Below the pieces are notes generated by a model. That model worked only from the letters and a program-made list of their open reading frames with translations, had not been told where the DNA came from and made no database searches. Source: Corynebacterium lowii (GTDB taxonomy: Bacteria > Actinomycetota > Actinomycetes > Mycobacteriales > Mycobacteriaceae). From it: a stretch of 64,000 nt of DNA. The stretch covers positions 1 through 64,000 of the forward strand of contig NZ_LKEV01000007.1 in the NCBI RefSeq assembly GCF_001412085.1. Reading direction: 5' to 3'. Of the stretch, positions 48,833 through 56,109 are shown one piece after another; within the stretch, counting starts at the first letter, position 1; every line of letters starts with the position of its first letter. Both the position numbers and the translations under genes were made by a program.

Positions 48833-50908
48833 CTACCGGCGCTTCCCCTCCCCGAACTCCTCGGTGTAATAGGCCTCATCTCCCGGCTGCTCACCCGCGT
48901 TCATTCGGGCGAGCATCGCGTTATAGCTATCCATATCCACGTCCCCCTCCTCCTCGGCGCGGTGATCGTAGTCCTGCGCCTTCTTTTCATCCTCGCGGCG
49001 CCACTGGGCAAAGAGCACGCTGAACACGATCACCAGCGGGAAGGCCCCCGAGGCCCAGGCAATTCCGCCGCCCGCGCGCTGGTCGGCCAGCAGGTCCGGC
49101 TCCCAGGGCAGGCCCAGGGAGGAGTAGAAATCGCCGGCCAGAATCTCGGTGAGCTGCATGAGGTACACGCCAAAGTACAGGTGGAAGGGCATGGAGAAGA
49201 TGAGCCAGCCGATTCGCGCCACGGGGGTACCGCGGCGCGGTACGGGGTCGGGGCCGATCATGTCCCAGAAGTAGAGGTACCCGGAGATGAGGAATACCAC
49301 GTTCATCCCCACGTGACCGCCATGTTCGGAGACCAGGACGTCGTAGAGCGGGGTGAGGTAGAGCAAGTAGAAGATCACGATGAACTGCACGGTATTAAAG
49401 CCCGGCGCGGTGATGAACCCAATCACGCGGTTGTTGCACAGCGCCCACACCCATTCGTGCAATCCCGGTGGTTGCCCCTCCCCTGCCGGGGGCACGGCCT
49501 CCATGAGGAGGGTCAGCGGCGCGCCCAGCACCAGGAATACCGGCACCACCATCGAGAGTCCCATGTGCACGATCATGTGCATGGAAAAGAGCGCCATCAT
49601 GTTCATGCCCATGCCGGAACTCATCATCACCACCAGGGTGAGGCAGCCGATGAGGAAGGAGGCCGTGCGCCACCACGGCCAGGTCTTGCCCGCGCGGCGC
49701 AGACGCAGCAGCGCCCAGAGGTAGGCGGCGGCCAGCAGAATACCGATGGTGCCGAACATGAGGTCAAAGCGCCACATGCTCCACACATTCCAGAAGGTAG
49801 GGCTTTCGTGCAGGTCAAAGCCGATGGCGATGGCCATAGGCGAGAGGTTGGGGTCGCGCGGGGCGGGCGGCGGGGTGCGGCCCATCGTGATGGCGATGCC
49901 GGTAATCGCGGCCATGACCAGCACCTCTGCCACCGCCACGCGCAGGAAGGCGGCGGAGCGGGTGGCGTCGTTACGCAACTGTGGAATGGTGATCTGGCGG
50001 TGGATGAAACCGAAGAAAGCCAGCACCACCACGCCCGCCGTTTTCGCCACGATGATGAGCCCGTAGGTGGTGGTAAACCACTCGGAAAACTCGATGCGAA
50101 TCGCGGCGTTAACAATCCCGGATACCGCCATGAAGAGCACGGAAACCAGGGCCAAGGTGGAATAACGCCGCACGGCCACGTCCAGGTGTGGTCCCAGGCG
50201 CCGCCCGTGGGCGATCAGGGCCATGAGTCCGCCCACCCACAGAACCAGGAAAATGAGGTGCCAGAGGTAGGAGTTCGTGCCGTAATCGTGATCGCCACCG
50301 GCCGCGGAATGCCCCTCCATGCCCAGTGGAATCACCGTGAGAATCGCGCCGCACAGCAGCGCGGGTTGGCTGCCCCACGTGCGGGAAAAGAGCCCCAGCG
50401 TGCCGACGACCCCGCAGATCAGCGCCACCCACAGCCAGGCCAGGGCCGTGGAGACCTGGCTAATTGCCACGCCCCAGGCCTCCGGCTGCAAGGTTTGTGC
50501 AAAGGGGGTGCCGGAGACGTCGGAAAGCGTGAGCGGAATCATCAGCAGCGCCACCAGGCCAAAGCACAGAATGCTCAGCGAGCCGGTGCGCGCGGCGATA
50601 TGCCCGTCCACGCTCAGGCGCGCCCGGGTGAGGGGTTCGGGACGCGGGGCTATGTAAAAGGAGGAGGCGAGGAAAGAACCGACTCCCAGGGAGGCCAGAA
50701 TCCAGCCCATCGCGCGGAAGAAGGGCAGGCCCGCCGTGGTGAATCGGCCGGGATCGGGAATACCCAGGGCCACCAGAGAATCGCTGAGGAAACCCCAGGA
50801 GATCGTCATGCCCACGGTTCCCGCGACGAGGGAAAAGAGCAGGTATAGCGGCCAGGAGCCGCGCGCCTGAGTGCGGCGCGGGGCTTCGGGTGAGGCGGTG
50901 GTGCTCAT
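48833..50908 (-). CDS. CopD / CtaG fusion membrane protein (copper transport and cytochrome oxidase assembly)
   Basis: This 691-residue actinobacterial fusion has a CopD-type N-terminal half (about 1-350) and a CtaG (caa3-type) C-terminal half (about 380-620). The first half includes GGDHDYGTNSYLWHLIFLVLWVGGLMALIAHGRR. The second includes MMALFSMHMIVHMGLSMVVPVFLVLGAPLTL and the motifs FGVYLMQLTEILAGDFYSSLGLPW. Membrane segments fill both halves. It probably handles copper for cytochrome oxidase. The tail is acidic and soluble. It converges with the TetR gene, with no clear terminator between. Confidence 0.88.
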   Translation of the reverse strand: MSTTASPEAPRRTQARGSWPLYLLFSLVAGTVGMTISWGFLSDSLVALGIPDPGRFTTAGLPFFRAMGWILASLGVGSFLASSFYIAPRPEPLTRARLSVDGHIAARTGSLSILCFGLVALLMIPLTLSDVSGTPFAQTLQPEAWGVAISQVSTALAWLWVALICGVVGTLGLFSRTWGSQPALLCGAILTVIPLGMEGHSAAGGDHDYGTNSYLWHLIFLVLWVGGLMALIAHGRRLGPHLDVAVRRYSTLALVSVLFMAVSGIVNAAIRIEFSEWFTTTYGLIIVAKTAGVVVLAFFGFIHRQITIPQLRNDATRSAAFLRVAVAEVLVMAAITGIAITMGRTPPPAPRDPNLSPMAIAIGFDLHESPTFWNVWSMWRFDLMFGTIGILLAAAYLWALLRLRRAGKTWPWWRTASFLIGCLTLVVMMSSGMGMNMMALFSMHMIVHMGLSMVVPVFLVLGAPLTLLMEAVPPAGEGQPPGLHEWVWALCNNRVIGFITAPGFNTVQFIVIFYLLYLTPLYDVLVSEHGGHVGMNVVFLISGYLYFWDMIGPDPVPRRGTPVARIGWLIFSMPFHLYFGVYLMQLTEILAGDFYSSLGLPWEPDLLADQRAGGGIAWASGAFPLVIVFSVLFAQWRREDEKKAQDYDHRAEEEGDVDMDSYNAMLARMNAGEQPGDEAYYTEEFGEGKRR

Positions 50909-50956
50909 GGATTACACCCTACTTCCCCACCGTGGCGGGCCCTACCAGGCCGTTGG

Positions 50957-50974
50957 AGTTCAACAGATTGAACT
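50957..50974. promoter_or_regulatory. Perfect inverted repeat AGTTCAA-CAGA-TTGAACT upstream of nrdI
   Basis: The 18-bp palindrome ends 15 bp before the nrdI ATG and touches an AT-rich TTTAATAT stretch that could be the -10. It does not match the NrdR box. A repressor bound here could block transcription. Confidence 0.5.
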
Positions 50975-50989
50975 TTTAATATCGTTAGC

Positions 50990-51397
50990 ATGAAATCTCG
51001 CCCGCCCGACATCATCTACTTCTCCTCGGCCTCGGAGAACACCCGGCGCTTCGTGGAGAAACTTCACCTCCCCGCCCTGCGTATTCCCCTGCGGCGCAAC
51101 GACGCCCCCATCCACCCCACCCGCCCCTTCGTTCTGATTACCCCCAGTTACGGCGGAGGTGACCCCGCCCGGGCCGTGCCCAAGCAGGTGATTACCTTCC
51201 TCAACGATCCCGCCCACCGCAGCCTGCTACGCGGCGTCGTGACCAGTGGGAACACCAACTTCGGCAGCGCCTACTGCTGCGCAGGCCCCCTTATTTCCTT
51301 CAAATGCCATGTGCCCGAGCTCTACCGATTCGAGCTGCTGGGCACCTCCCGCGACGTCGCCCGCGTACGACACCTCCTCACCGAAAGGACGTTCTGA
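50990..51397 (+). CDS. nrdI: NrdI flavodoxin-like protein
   Basis: NrdI (135 aa) is a small FMN protein that supplies reduced oxygen to activate NrdF. The FMN loop is in [18 protein letters not shown] (residues 8-25). The second loop is [17 protein letters not shown] and the third is [21 protein letters not shown]. In class Ie enzymes NrdI is required to hydroxylate the NrdF tyrosine to DOPA. The gene is followed after 1 bp by such an NrdF, so this is probably its dedicated partner. No nrdH precedes it. Confidence 0.93.
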   Translation: MKSRPPDIIYFSSASENTRRFVEKLHLPALRIPLRRNDAPIHPTRPFVLITPSYGGGDPARAVPKQVITFLNDPAHRSLLRGVVTSGNTNFGSAYCCAGPLISFKCHVPELYRFELLGTSRDVARVRHLLTERTF

Positions 51398-51398
51398 C

Positions 51399-52406
51399 AT
51401 GCACTACATCGACCGCTCCACCCCGCCGAGCCAGTGGCGCACCGCTACCGACGCCCCCATCCGCCCGATCAACTGGAACCTACTGGAAGATTCCAAGGAC
51501 ACCGAGGTGTGGCGGCGCCTGACCAGCAACTTCTGGCTGCCGGAAAAGGTGCCGCTCTCCAACGACGTCCCCTCCTGGCAGGCCCTCGACCCCGCCCACC
51601 GGTTACTCACCGTACGCGTGTTCACCGGGCTCACACTCCTCGACACCGTGCAGGCCACCGTGGGCGAGCCCGCCCAGATTCCCGACGCCCGCACCGAGCA
51701 AGAACAAGCCGTGTACACCAATATCGCCTTCATGCAATCCGTGCACGCGCGCTCCTACAGTTCGGTGTTCTCCACCCTGTGTTCCACCCGGGAAATCACC
51801 GAGGCCTACACCTGGGCCATCGACAACCCCCTGCTCCAGCGCCGCGCCACCGCCGTGCTGCGCCACTACCACGGCACCGACTTCCTCAAGCGCAAGGCAT
51901 CCGCCACCATCCTTTCCTCCCTGCTGCTCTACGCTGGGTTCTACCTGCCCCTGTGGTTCTCCACCCGCGCGGCCATGCTCAATACCGCCGACATGATCCG
52001 CCTTATCCTGCGCGATAAAGCCGTGCACGGCTACTACTCCGGCTATAAATATCAGCGCGGGCTGGACGCCCACCCCGAGCGCCGGAATGAAATGCACGAG
52101 TTCACCCACACGCTCGTGGCTGACCTCCTGAAACTAGAGCGCGAATACTCCTCCGAACTCTACGGGCTGGTGGGTAATCCCGGTATTGAGGGAGTGATGG
52201 CCTTTGTGCACTACAACGCCAATAAAGCGCTGATGAACCTGGGTTACGCCCCCGCCTACGAAGAGGAGGCCGAGGCCGTGGAACCGGAGATCTTGGCCGC
52301 ACTTACTCCCGACGCCTCCGAGACCCACGACTTCTTTAGCGGTTCCGGTTCTAGCTACATCATCGGGGCCACCGAGCCCACGGAGGAATCGGATTGGGAC
52401 TTTTAG
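51399..52406 (+). CDS. nrdF: Ribonucleotide reductase small subunit, class Ie (metal-free) NrdF of the QSK type
   Basis: NrdF (335 aa) provides the radical for ribonucleotide reduction. Against E. coli NrdF the six metal-site positions fall at Asp82, Gln113, His116, Ser173, Lys207 and His210; the radical tyrosine is Tyr120. Three Glu ligands (98, 158, 192 in E. coli) are thus Gln, Ser and Lys: FMQSVHARSY, ILSSLLLYAGFYLP and RDKAVHGYY. All spacings (31, 7, 60, 34, 3) match exactly. This is the QSK signature of the class Ie enzymes, which use a DOPA radical without metal. The radical-transfer C-terminus is intact, ending WDF. It follows nrdI by 1 bp; the large subunit NrdE is not in the window. 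The class is inferred from residues; biochemistry is not shown. Confidence 0.9.
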   Translation: MHYIDRSTPPSQWRTATDAPIRPINWNLLEDSKDTEVWRRLTSNFWLPEKVPLSNDVPSWQALDPAHRLLTVRVFTGLTLLDTVQATVGEPAQIPDARTEQEQAVYTNIAFMQSVHARSYSSVFSTLCSTREITEAYTWAIDNPLLQRRATAVLRHYHGTDFLKRKASATILSSLLLYAGFYLPLWFSTRAAMLNTADMIRLILRDKAVHGYYSGYKYQRGLDAHPERRNEMHEFTHTLVADLLKLEREYSSELYGLVGNPGIEGVMAFVHYNANKALMNLGYAPAYEEEAEAVEPEILAALTPDASETHDFFSGSGSSYIIGATEPTEESDWDF

Positions 52407-52509
52407 GGGCGTTTTATTGTTTCTTGCGGCCCCTCCTGTGGGCCGTTGGTTCCCCTCCGCAGCGATACGCTAAAATCTCCGTGGCGGTGCCGCTTGCGAC
52501 GCCGCCCCA

Positions 52510-52583
52510 GCCTCCGTAGCTCAGTGGATTAGAGCAGTGGGTTTCTACCCCATTGGTCGCGGGTTCGAATCCTGCCGGGGGCG
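52510..52583 (+). tRNA. tRNA-Arg (anticodon UCU)
   Basis: GCCTCCG pairs with CGGGGGC in the acceptor (one G-U pair). The anticodon loop is TTTCTAC and the T arm GGGTTCGAATCC. CCA is not encoded. Its 3' end is partly duplicated at 54061-54105. Confidence 0.95.
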
Positions 52584-52594
52584 CTTTCATCACA

Positions 52595-52632
52595 CCCCGG
52601 TTGAGTAGGGAAAATGGCCTACTCAACCGGGG
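52595..52632 (+). terminator. Strong terminator after tRNA-Arg
   Basis: A 15-bp perfect stem (CCCCGGTTGAGTAGG and its complement) with an 8-nt loop is followed by TTTT. A degenerate copy of its first half recurs in the repeat at 54061. Confidence 0.92.
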
Positions 52633-52685
52633 TTTTCGGGACTATACGTCATGAAGCGTGTCCACAGCACCTACATTTACCCAGG

Positions 52686-52934
52686 CTAGGAGCGGGGAGC
52701 CTCATACCTAAACAAGTTCCAAGCTCCGGTGGTGGCAGCCACCACAGAAGGAACAAGAACAAGCGGATCTAATCCGTTGTGCTTGATAGCCCAGTAAGAC
52801 AACACGCCACAAACAATCCCCACGACCAGCAGGGAAGCGCTGGCAACATCAACCCTCCGACGCTGAGCCGTCTGCGGTGTGGGTACTACCTTCTTTGATT
52901 TCAACGGCCGTCCAGGTAGTTTTTGTTCTACCAT
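52686..52934 (-). CDS. Small two-TM protein in the island
   Basis: This protein (82 aa from the chosen start) has a basic N-terminus (RPLKSKKVV, AQRRR) and two membrane segments (about 31-48 and 57-75). The start at 52934 overlaps the end of the upstream island gene (52849) by 86 bp; a longer frame to 53033 only shadows that gene. It is probably coupled to it. No motif is recognised. Confidence 0.55.
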   Translation of the reverse strand: MVEQKLPGRPLKSKKVVPTPQTAQRRRVDVASASLLVVGIVCGVLSYWAIKHNGLDPLVLVPSVVAATTGAWNLFRYEAPRS

Positions 52935-53781
52935 TTTTGGTGGTTTTATCTTCTCGGATTCGGAATGTAAATACGTCACCTTTTCCCACCTTCTTTCCAC
53001 TAAAAACTTTAGAAAGGAAGTCCCCATCTTCAATAATTACAGTCCTGGACTTAGATTGCCCACTAACCAATATCTTCCACTTGTTCTCAGAGAATGAAAT
53101 TGTGTCCAACGTTGCCTTATTGATGAAAAACTTGGGAGTGGCTACGATCTCCGCTTCGGGTTGAACCAATTCATAATCTTCTTCAGTGAGGATTATCTCT
53201 TCGGAATCTTCATTATTGCCTTCTATAGGACCATTGTAGACATGTAACTCCTCTACGCGAGGGTCTGCTAGTCCCGCCATTATCTTTCGAAGGTGCTTCT
53301 TCCGTCGTTTACTTTTTCCATTTAATTTCTCCCAAGCCTTTGCGGGAATCTCATCTACCGTACCGTCAGACCACTTAACTTTTACATTTCCATTGTCGAG
53401 ATGGTCAAAGTCAGATGGTGTAGCCCTAATCTATTTGGTGACCCACCATAGAATCTGACCAATGGTAGGAACGCCGCCGAGAGCAATGAGTTGTTCATTC
53501 TCTTCTATGAAATGGGCAATCTCAATAATGAACGATCCCTCTTTTGCGGGCCTCACAAAGACCTCAGTACCACCCACCGTATCACTATCGTGGAACACAC
53601 CCGCATCGGCAAAATCTTCCTCTAGCTCAGTAACACCCTGGAGGACTTCTGCCACTGCCATCGCGCGCAGCTCGTGCAATGGGCTTCCATCCTCCTCCTT
53701 TCCTACGAAACGCAAGGTGAGGATACTATCTCCGTCTCCTAAGAAGGTAGCTGCATTCGGGAGGCTCTTGTTATCCGTCAT
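52849..53781 (-). pseudogene. Two-part island gene of unknown function interrupted by an amber codon
   Basis: From 53781 the frame encodes 116 residues: a charged beta-rich part with LRAMAVAEVLQGVTELEEDFADAG and GTEVFVRPAKEGSFIIEIAHFI, then GGVPTIGQILWWVTK. It meets TAG at 53433-53431. The same frame then stays open for about 193 codons (IRATPSDFDHLDNGNVKVKWSDGTVDE... to ...TTWTAVEIKEGS), so one gene of about 310 codons is likely. The layout, a modified N-terminal domain, short hydrophobic stretch, and C-terminal beta domain, resembles uncharacterised actinobacterial island proteins, but I cannot name the family. A second methionine at 53280 could restart the C-terminal half. Confidence 0.6.
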
Positions 53782-53867
53782 GGGTGGATCATATCGGTGA
53801 CACCCTGCCTAGCGCTACACTTTTGCACCACTTTCTTCCTAAAACAGGAGCCACGCGGGGCCAGGGC

Positions 53868-54050
53868 TTACTCTACGCCCTTGCACAGCGCCTCGGGAAC
53901 CTGCAGGCGACGCCGAGAGGGGATCAGGCCACGCAGCACTCCGATGTGCTCAATGGCGGCCCGGAGTACTCCGGTTTCCTCACGAAGTTCTTCTATCCGG
54001 GCGTCCCACTCCGCAAGCTTCGTCTCGGTCCACTCCTGAATGTCATTCAC
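53868..54050 (-). CDS. Small coiled-coil ORF, possibly a gene fragment
   Basis: The frame (60 aa from GTG 54050) reads as a real helical protein: DIQEWTETKLAEWDARIEELREETGVLRAAIEHIGVLRG, then a basic SRRRLQVPEALCKGVE end. It lies directly inside the right-hand tRNA repeat, and the longer open frame (to 54188) runs through that repeat. It may be a 5'-truncated gene cut at the junction. Family unknown. Confidence 0.4.
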   Translation of the reverse strand: MNDIQEWTETKLAEWDARIEELREETGVLRAAIEHIGVLRGLIPSRRRLQVPEALCKGVE

Positions 54051-54060
54051 CAGGGCCTTG

Positions 54061-54105
54061 TCCTGCCGGGGTGCTTTCACCACACCCCAGTTGAGTAGAA
54101 AATAG
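54061..54105 (+). repeat. Right-hand copy of the tRNA-Arg 3' repeat (att-like)
   Basis: TCCTGCCGGGG followed by TGCTTTCACCACACCCCAG and TTGAGTA matches 52570-52617 with a few substitutions and short gaps. It lacks the rest of the tRNA. Confidence 0.6.
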
Positions 54106-54245
54106 CGTTTTAGCTGAGGTTTTCCCATTTTTACGTGTGACAAGAAAAGGTGGATTGCCGCCGCGCATGTCGTGGAACGCAGATACACCCGGATAGAGAA
54201 CTACGGAATTACGTATTCCACACCTGCTAACTAAGAGGAGCAGCC

Positions 54246-54467
54246 ATGACCTACACAATCCTCGACGCCGAAGGCTGTGTTCATTGGACAGCTAAGCAGT
54301 GCGCAAACTATATCTGCATAGCCCCAGATACATGGACCTCGTACGTTTCTCACGGACAAGCCCCTGTTCCGGTAGGAAGATTTGAAGGCTTGCGCCTCTG
54401 GGACGCCGAAGAAGTAAAAACCTGGCACGCAAATCGCCCCTCATCGAAAAAATCTTCTAACTCGTAG
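54246..54467 (+). CDS. Small HTH protein, excisionase/AlpA-like
   Basis: This protein of 73 residues reads HWTAKQCANYICIAPDTWTSYVSHGQAPVPVGRFEGLRLWDAEEVKTWHANRP. That is the winged-helix pattern of excisionases and AlpA-type regulators: helix-turn-helix, then a wing carrying a Arg-Leu-Trp strand, then the DAEEVKTW helix. AAGAGGAGCAGCC precedes the ATG. It lies just past the right-hand tRNA repeat, which fits a mobile element control or recombination directionality gene. No integrase remains. Confidence 0.65.
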   Translation: MTYTILDAEGCVHWTAKQCANYICIAPDTWTSYVSHGQAPVPVGRFEGLRLWDAEEVKTWHANRPSSKKSSNS

Positions 54468-54546
54468 CGGGCTTCGACGCTCCCCGTCCCATCACCCCGA
54501 TACCCTCAGCCGAAACACATCGTATTCAGCAGAAAGGGATCTCCCC

Positions 54547-54756
54547 ATGACCTACGCTAAAGAACTAGCAGGCTACGCCCTCGGCGCCGCCTTCATCGCC
54601 TGGGTAAATGGCCCGAAGTGGGTTACTACCATCGGCTACGTCTCTAATAGCCGGTTGCGCAGTATCCGCCACAGTGCGCGCCATTGTTCGGGAACGCAGC
54701 TAGAACGTCAAGCTTTTCGACACCCCGCTATCACCGGGGCGTCGGCACGCACTCCC
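54547..54756 (+). other. Possible fragment of a small membrane protein, then a region without a clear gene
   Basis: An ATG with AGAAAGGGATC upstream starts MTYAKELAGYALGAAFIAWVNGPKWVTTIGYVSNSRL. The first 30-35 residues look like a real, partly hydrophobic N-terminus. After about 54650 the frame loses protein character and runs into the opposite-strand gene, so only a fragment may remain. A hairpin (CGACACCCCG/CGGGGCGTCG, one G-U pair) near 54718-54744 may end the opposite gene. Confidence 0.35.
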
Positions 54757-55413
54757 CTAGTTAGCAGCAGGCTTCCATCCATTCGGGGTGGTAATGAGCA
54801 ACCGCTCGTGGACGGTACTGGGGTCCGTCACGATGTTGAGCAGCGCGCCTGCGGCATTATCCATCGGCAAGGTGGGCAGGCCCGGCACCTTCGCCACGGC
54901 CCTCAAAGGCTTGACGGCTGCCGTCTCTGCCAGGGCCTTCTTATCCTTCAGATTCACCGGGTAGGCGATGGTCCAGTCCAAGCCGGAAGCCTGCAAAATC
55001 TCATCAGCGGCGGCTTTGTCCGCCAGGAACTTCCCCAGGGCCACTTTATACACGAGGGTGGCAAAGCCCGAGGCCTTCTCCACGGTATCCCCGGCACCGA
55101 ACACAGAAACCAAGAGGAGTCTCTTCACGCCTGCTTTCTTGGTGGCCTCGATAATCCCGGGCAGACGGTCCTGCATGAAGGTCGCATCGCTGGTCTTGCC
55201 GGTGATGGATACCACCACGGCGTCGGCACCCCGGGCGGCAGCCGCCAGAGCCTCGGTGTCCTCGGCGGCACCCTGCACCACGGACACATTTTTCTGTTGC
55301 GGCACCGCTTCTGGGCGGCGCGCAAAAGCAATGACGTCGTGTCCGGCTTGAGCCGCCTGCGTGGCAAAGCGCGAGCCGACGTTTCCAGTTGCTCCCAATA
55401 CAACAATCTTCAT
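54757..55413 (-). CDS. NAD(P)H-binding protein (NmrA/atypical SDR type)
   Basis: This 218-residue protein starts MKIVVLGATGNVGSRFATQA, the GxxGxxG dinucleotide loop of atypical SDRs. It continues with DVIAFARRPEAVP, ADAVVVSITGKTSD, RLLLVSVFGAGD and GLDWTIAYPVNL. No classical catalytic Tyr-Lys pair is seen, typical for NAD(P)H-binding or quinone-type relatives. GAAGGAGAAAACC precedes the ATG. The upstream gene on the same strand is a broken TetR regulator, the usual partner of such genes, so expression here may be deregulated. Confidence 0.85.
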   Translation of the reverse strand: MKIVVLGATGNVGSRFATQAAQAGHDVIAFARRPEAVPQQKNVSVVQGAAEDTEALAAAARGADAVVVSITGKTSDATFMQDRLPGIIEATKKAGVKRLLLVSVFGAGDTVEKASGFATLVYKVALGKFLADKAAADEILQASGLDWTIAYPVNLKDKKALAETAAVKPLRAVAKVPGLPTLPMDNAAGALLNIVTDPSTVHERLLITTPNGWKPAAN

Positions 55414-55442
55414 GGTTTTCTCCTTCTTTGAGTTTCTTTTTG

Positions 55443-56014
55443 TTAAGCGTCAAAATCTGCCAGGGAAACGCCCAAGGCACCTTCCAGGGTGGAGATACAT
55501 AGAGCAATAACCTCATCGCGGTTGAGATTCCCGGAATCAATAGACTGCCGGGCAACAGATTCCACAAAGGCCAGCCACCCACTCAGCGCTAAGCGATTGC
55601 GGGGCGTATCCGGCTGCTCCGTACCTTCCAAAAGCCAACGCACACCTGTACCGCCGTCATCGCCGAGGCCGGACTATATAATTCCCGCACCCCGCCACTG
55701 CTCGCGGCAAAGAAATCAAGGTAAGCACCCAGTGCCCGGCGCAGATTCTCCTGCAAAGAAAGCGCAGGGTCCGGCTCGGTTGCTTTGAGTAGCCGCTCCG
55801 ATTACCGGCGCAGCACCGCCTCTAGCAGGGCTTCCTTCCCGGCAAAGTAGTGGTACACCAGTGCCCTCGTCACCCCGGCGTCCCTGGCGATAGCGCTGAG
55901 CGACGCCCCGGCAATGCCGTGGCGGGCAAAGTGCTCGGCGGCAACGCGAACGATCTGCTCAGAACGATCAGCGGAGCCCATACGACGAGGATTATTTGAC
56001 ACATGTATAACCAT
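55443..56014 (-). pseudogene. TetR-family regulator, disrupted by a stop and a frameshift
   Basis: The N-terminal part has an intact TetR HTH: SEQIVRVAAEHFARHGIAGASLSAIARDAGVTRALVYHYFAGKEALLEAVLRR. A TAA at 55804-55802 then ends the frame. Beyond it the same frame reads on as a TetR ligand domain (SERLLKATEPDPALSLQENLRRALGAYLDFFAASSGGVRELYSPAS), then loses one base near 55665-55670. The rest (RWLLEGTEQPDTPRNRLALSGWLAFVESVARQ...SLADFDA) is in the next frame to 55443. Two separate lesions make this a pseudogene unless the sequence is wrong. It would have controlled the NAD(P)H-binding gene just downstream. Confidence 0.75.
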
Positions 56015-56109
56015 GCATACATTTAGGCAGATGCCAAATAGTGGCAATCCCCGCTTAACTTACGGAAAATAATCCCCTGCGGTACAGAATGAGATTTAAG
56101 AGAAAAGCA

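Larger units (their letters stand above)
52570..54105 (+). mobile_element. Small island remnant bounded by repeats of the tRNA-Arg 3' end
   Basis: Sequence 52570-52617 (last 14 bases of tRNA-Arg plus terminator arm) recurs imperfectly at 54061-54105, with about 41 of 48 bases shared (TCCTGCCGGGG...TTGAGTA). This is the pattern left by integration at a tRNA 3' end. The 1.4 kb between is AT-rich relative to flanking genes and holds a two-TM protein gene, an amber-interrupted gene and a small ORF. No integrase is present; an excisionase-like HTH gene lies just outside at 54246. Confidence 0.6.

Noticed and set aside
48962..50848. 628-codon plus-strand ORF opposite the CopD-CtaG gene
   Set aside because: Shadow of the membrane protein; no protein-like features.
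54547..55431. Full-length plus-strand ORF of 294 codons
   Set aside because: Only the first 30-35 residues look real; the rest is antisense to the NAD(P)H-binding gene.
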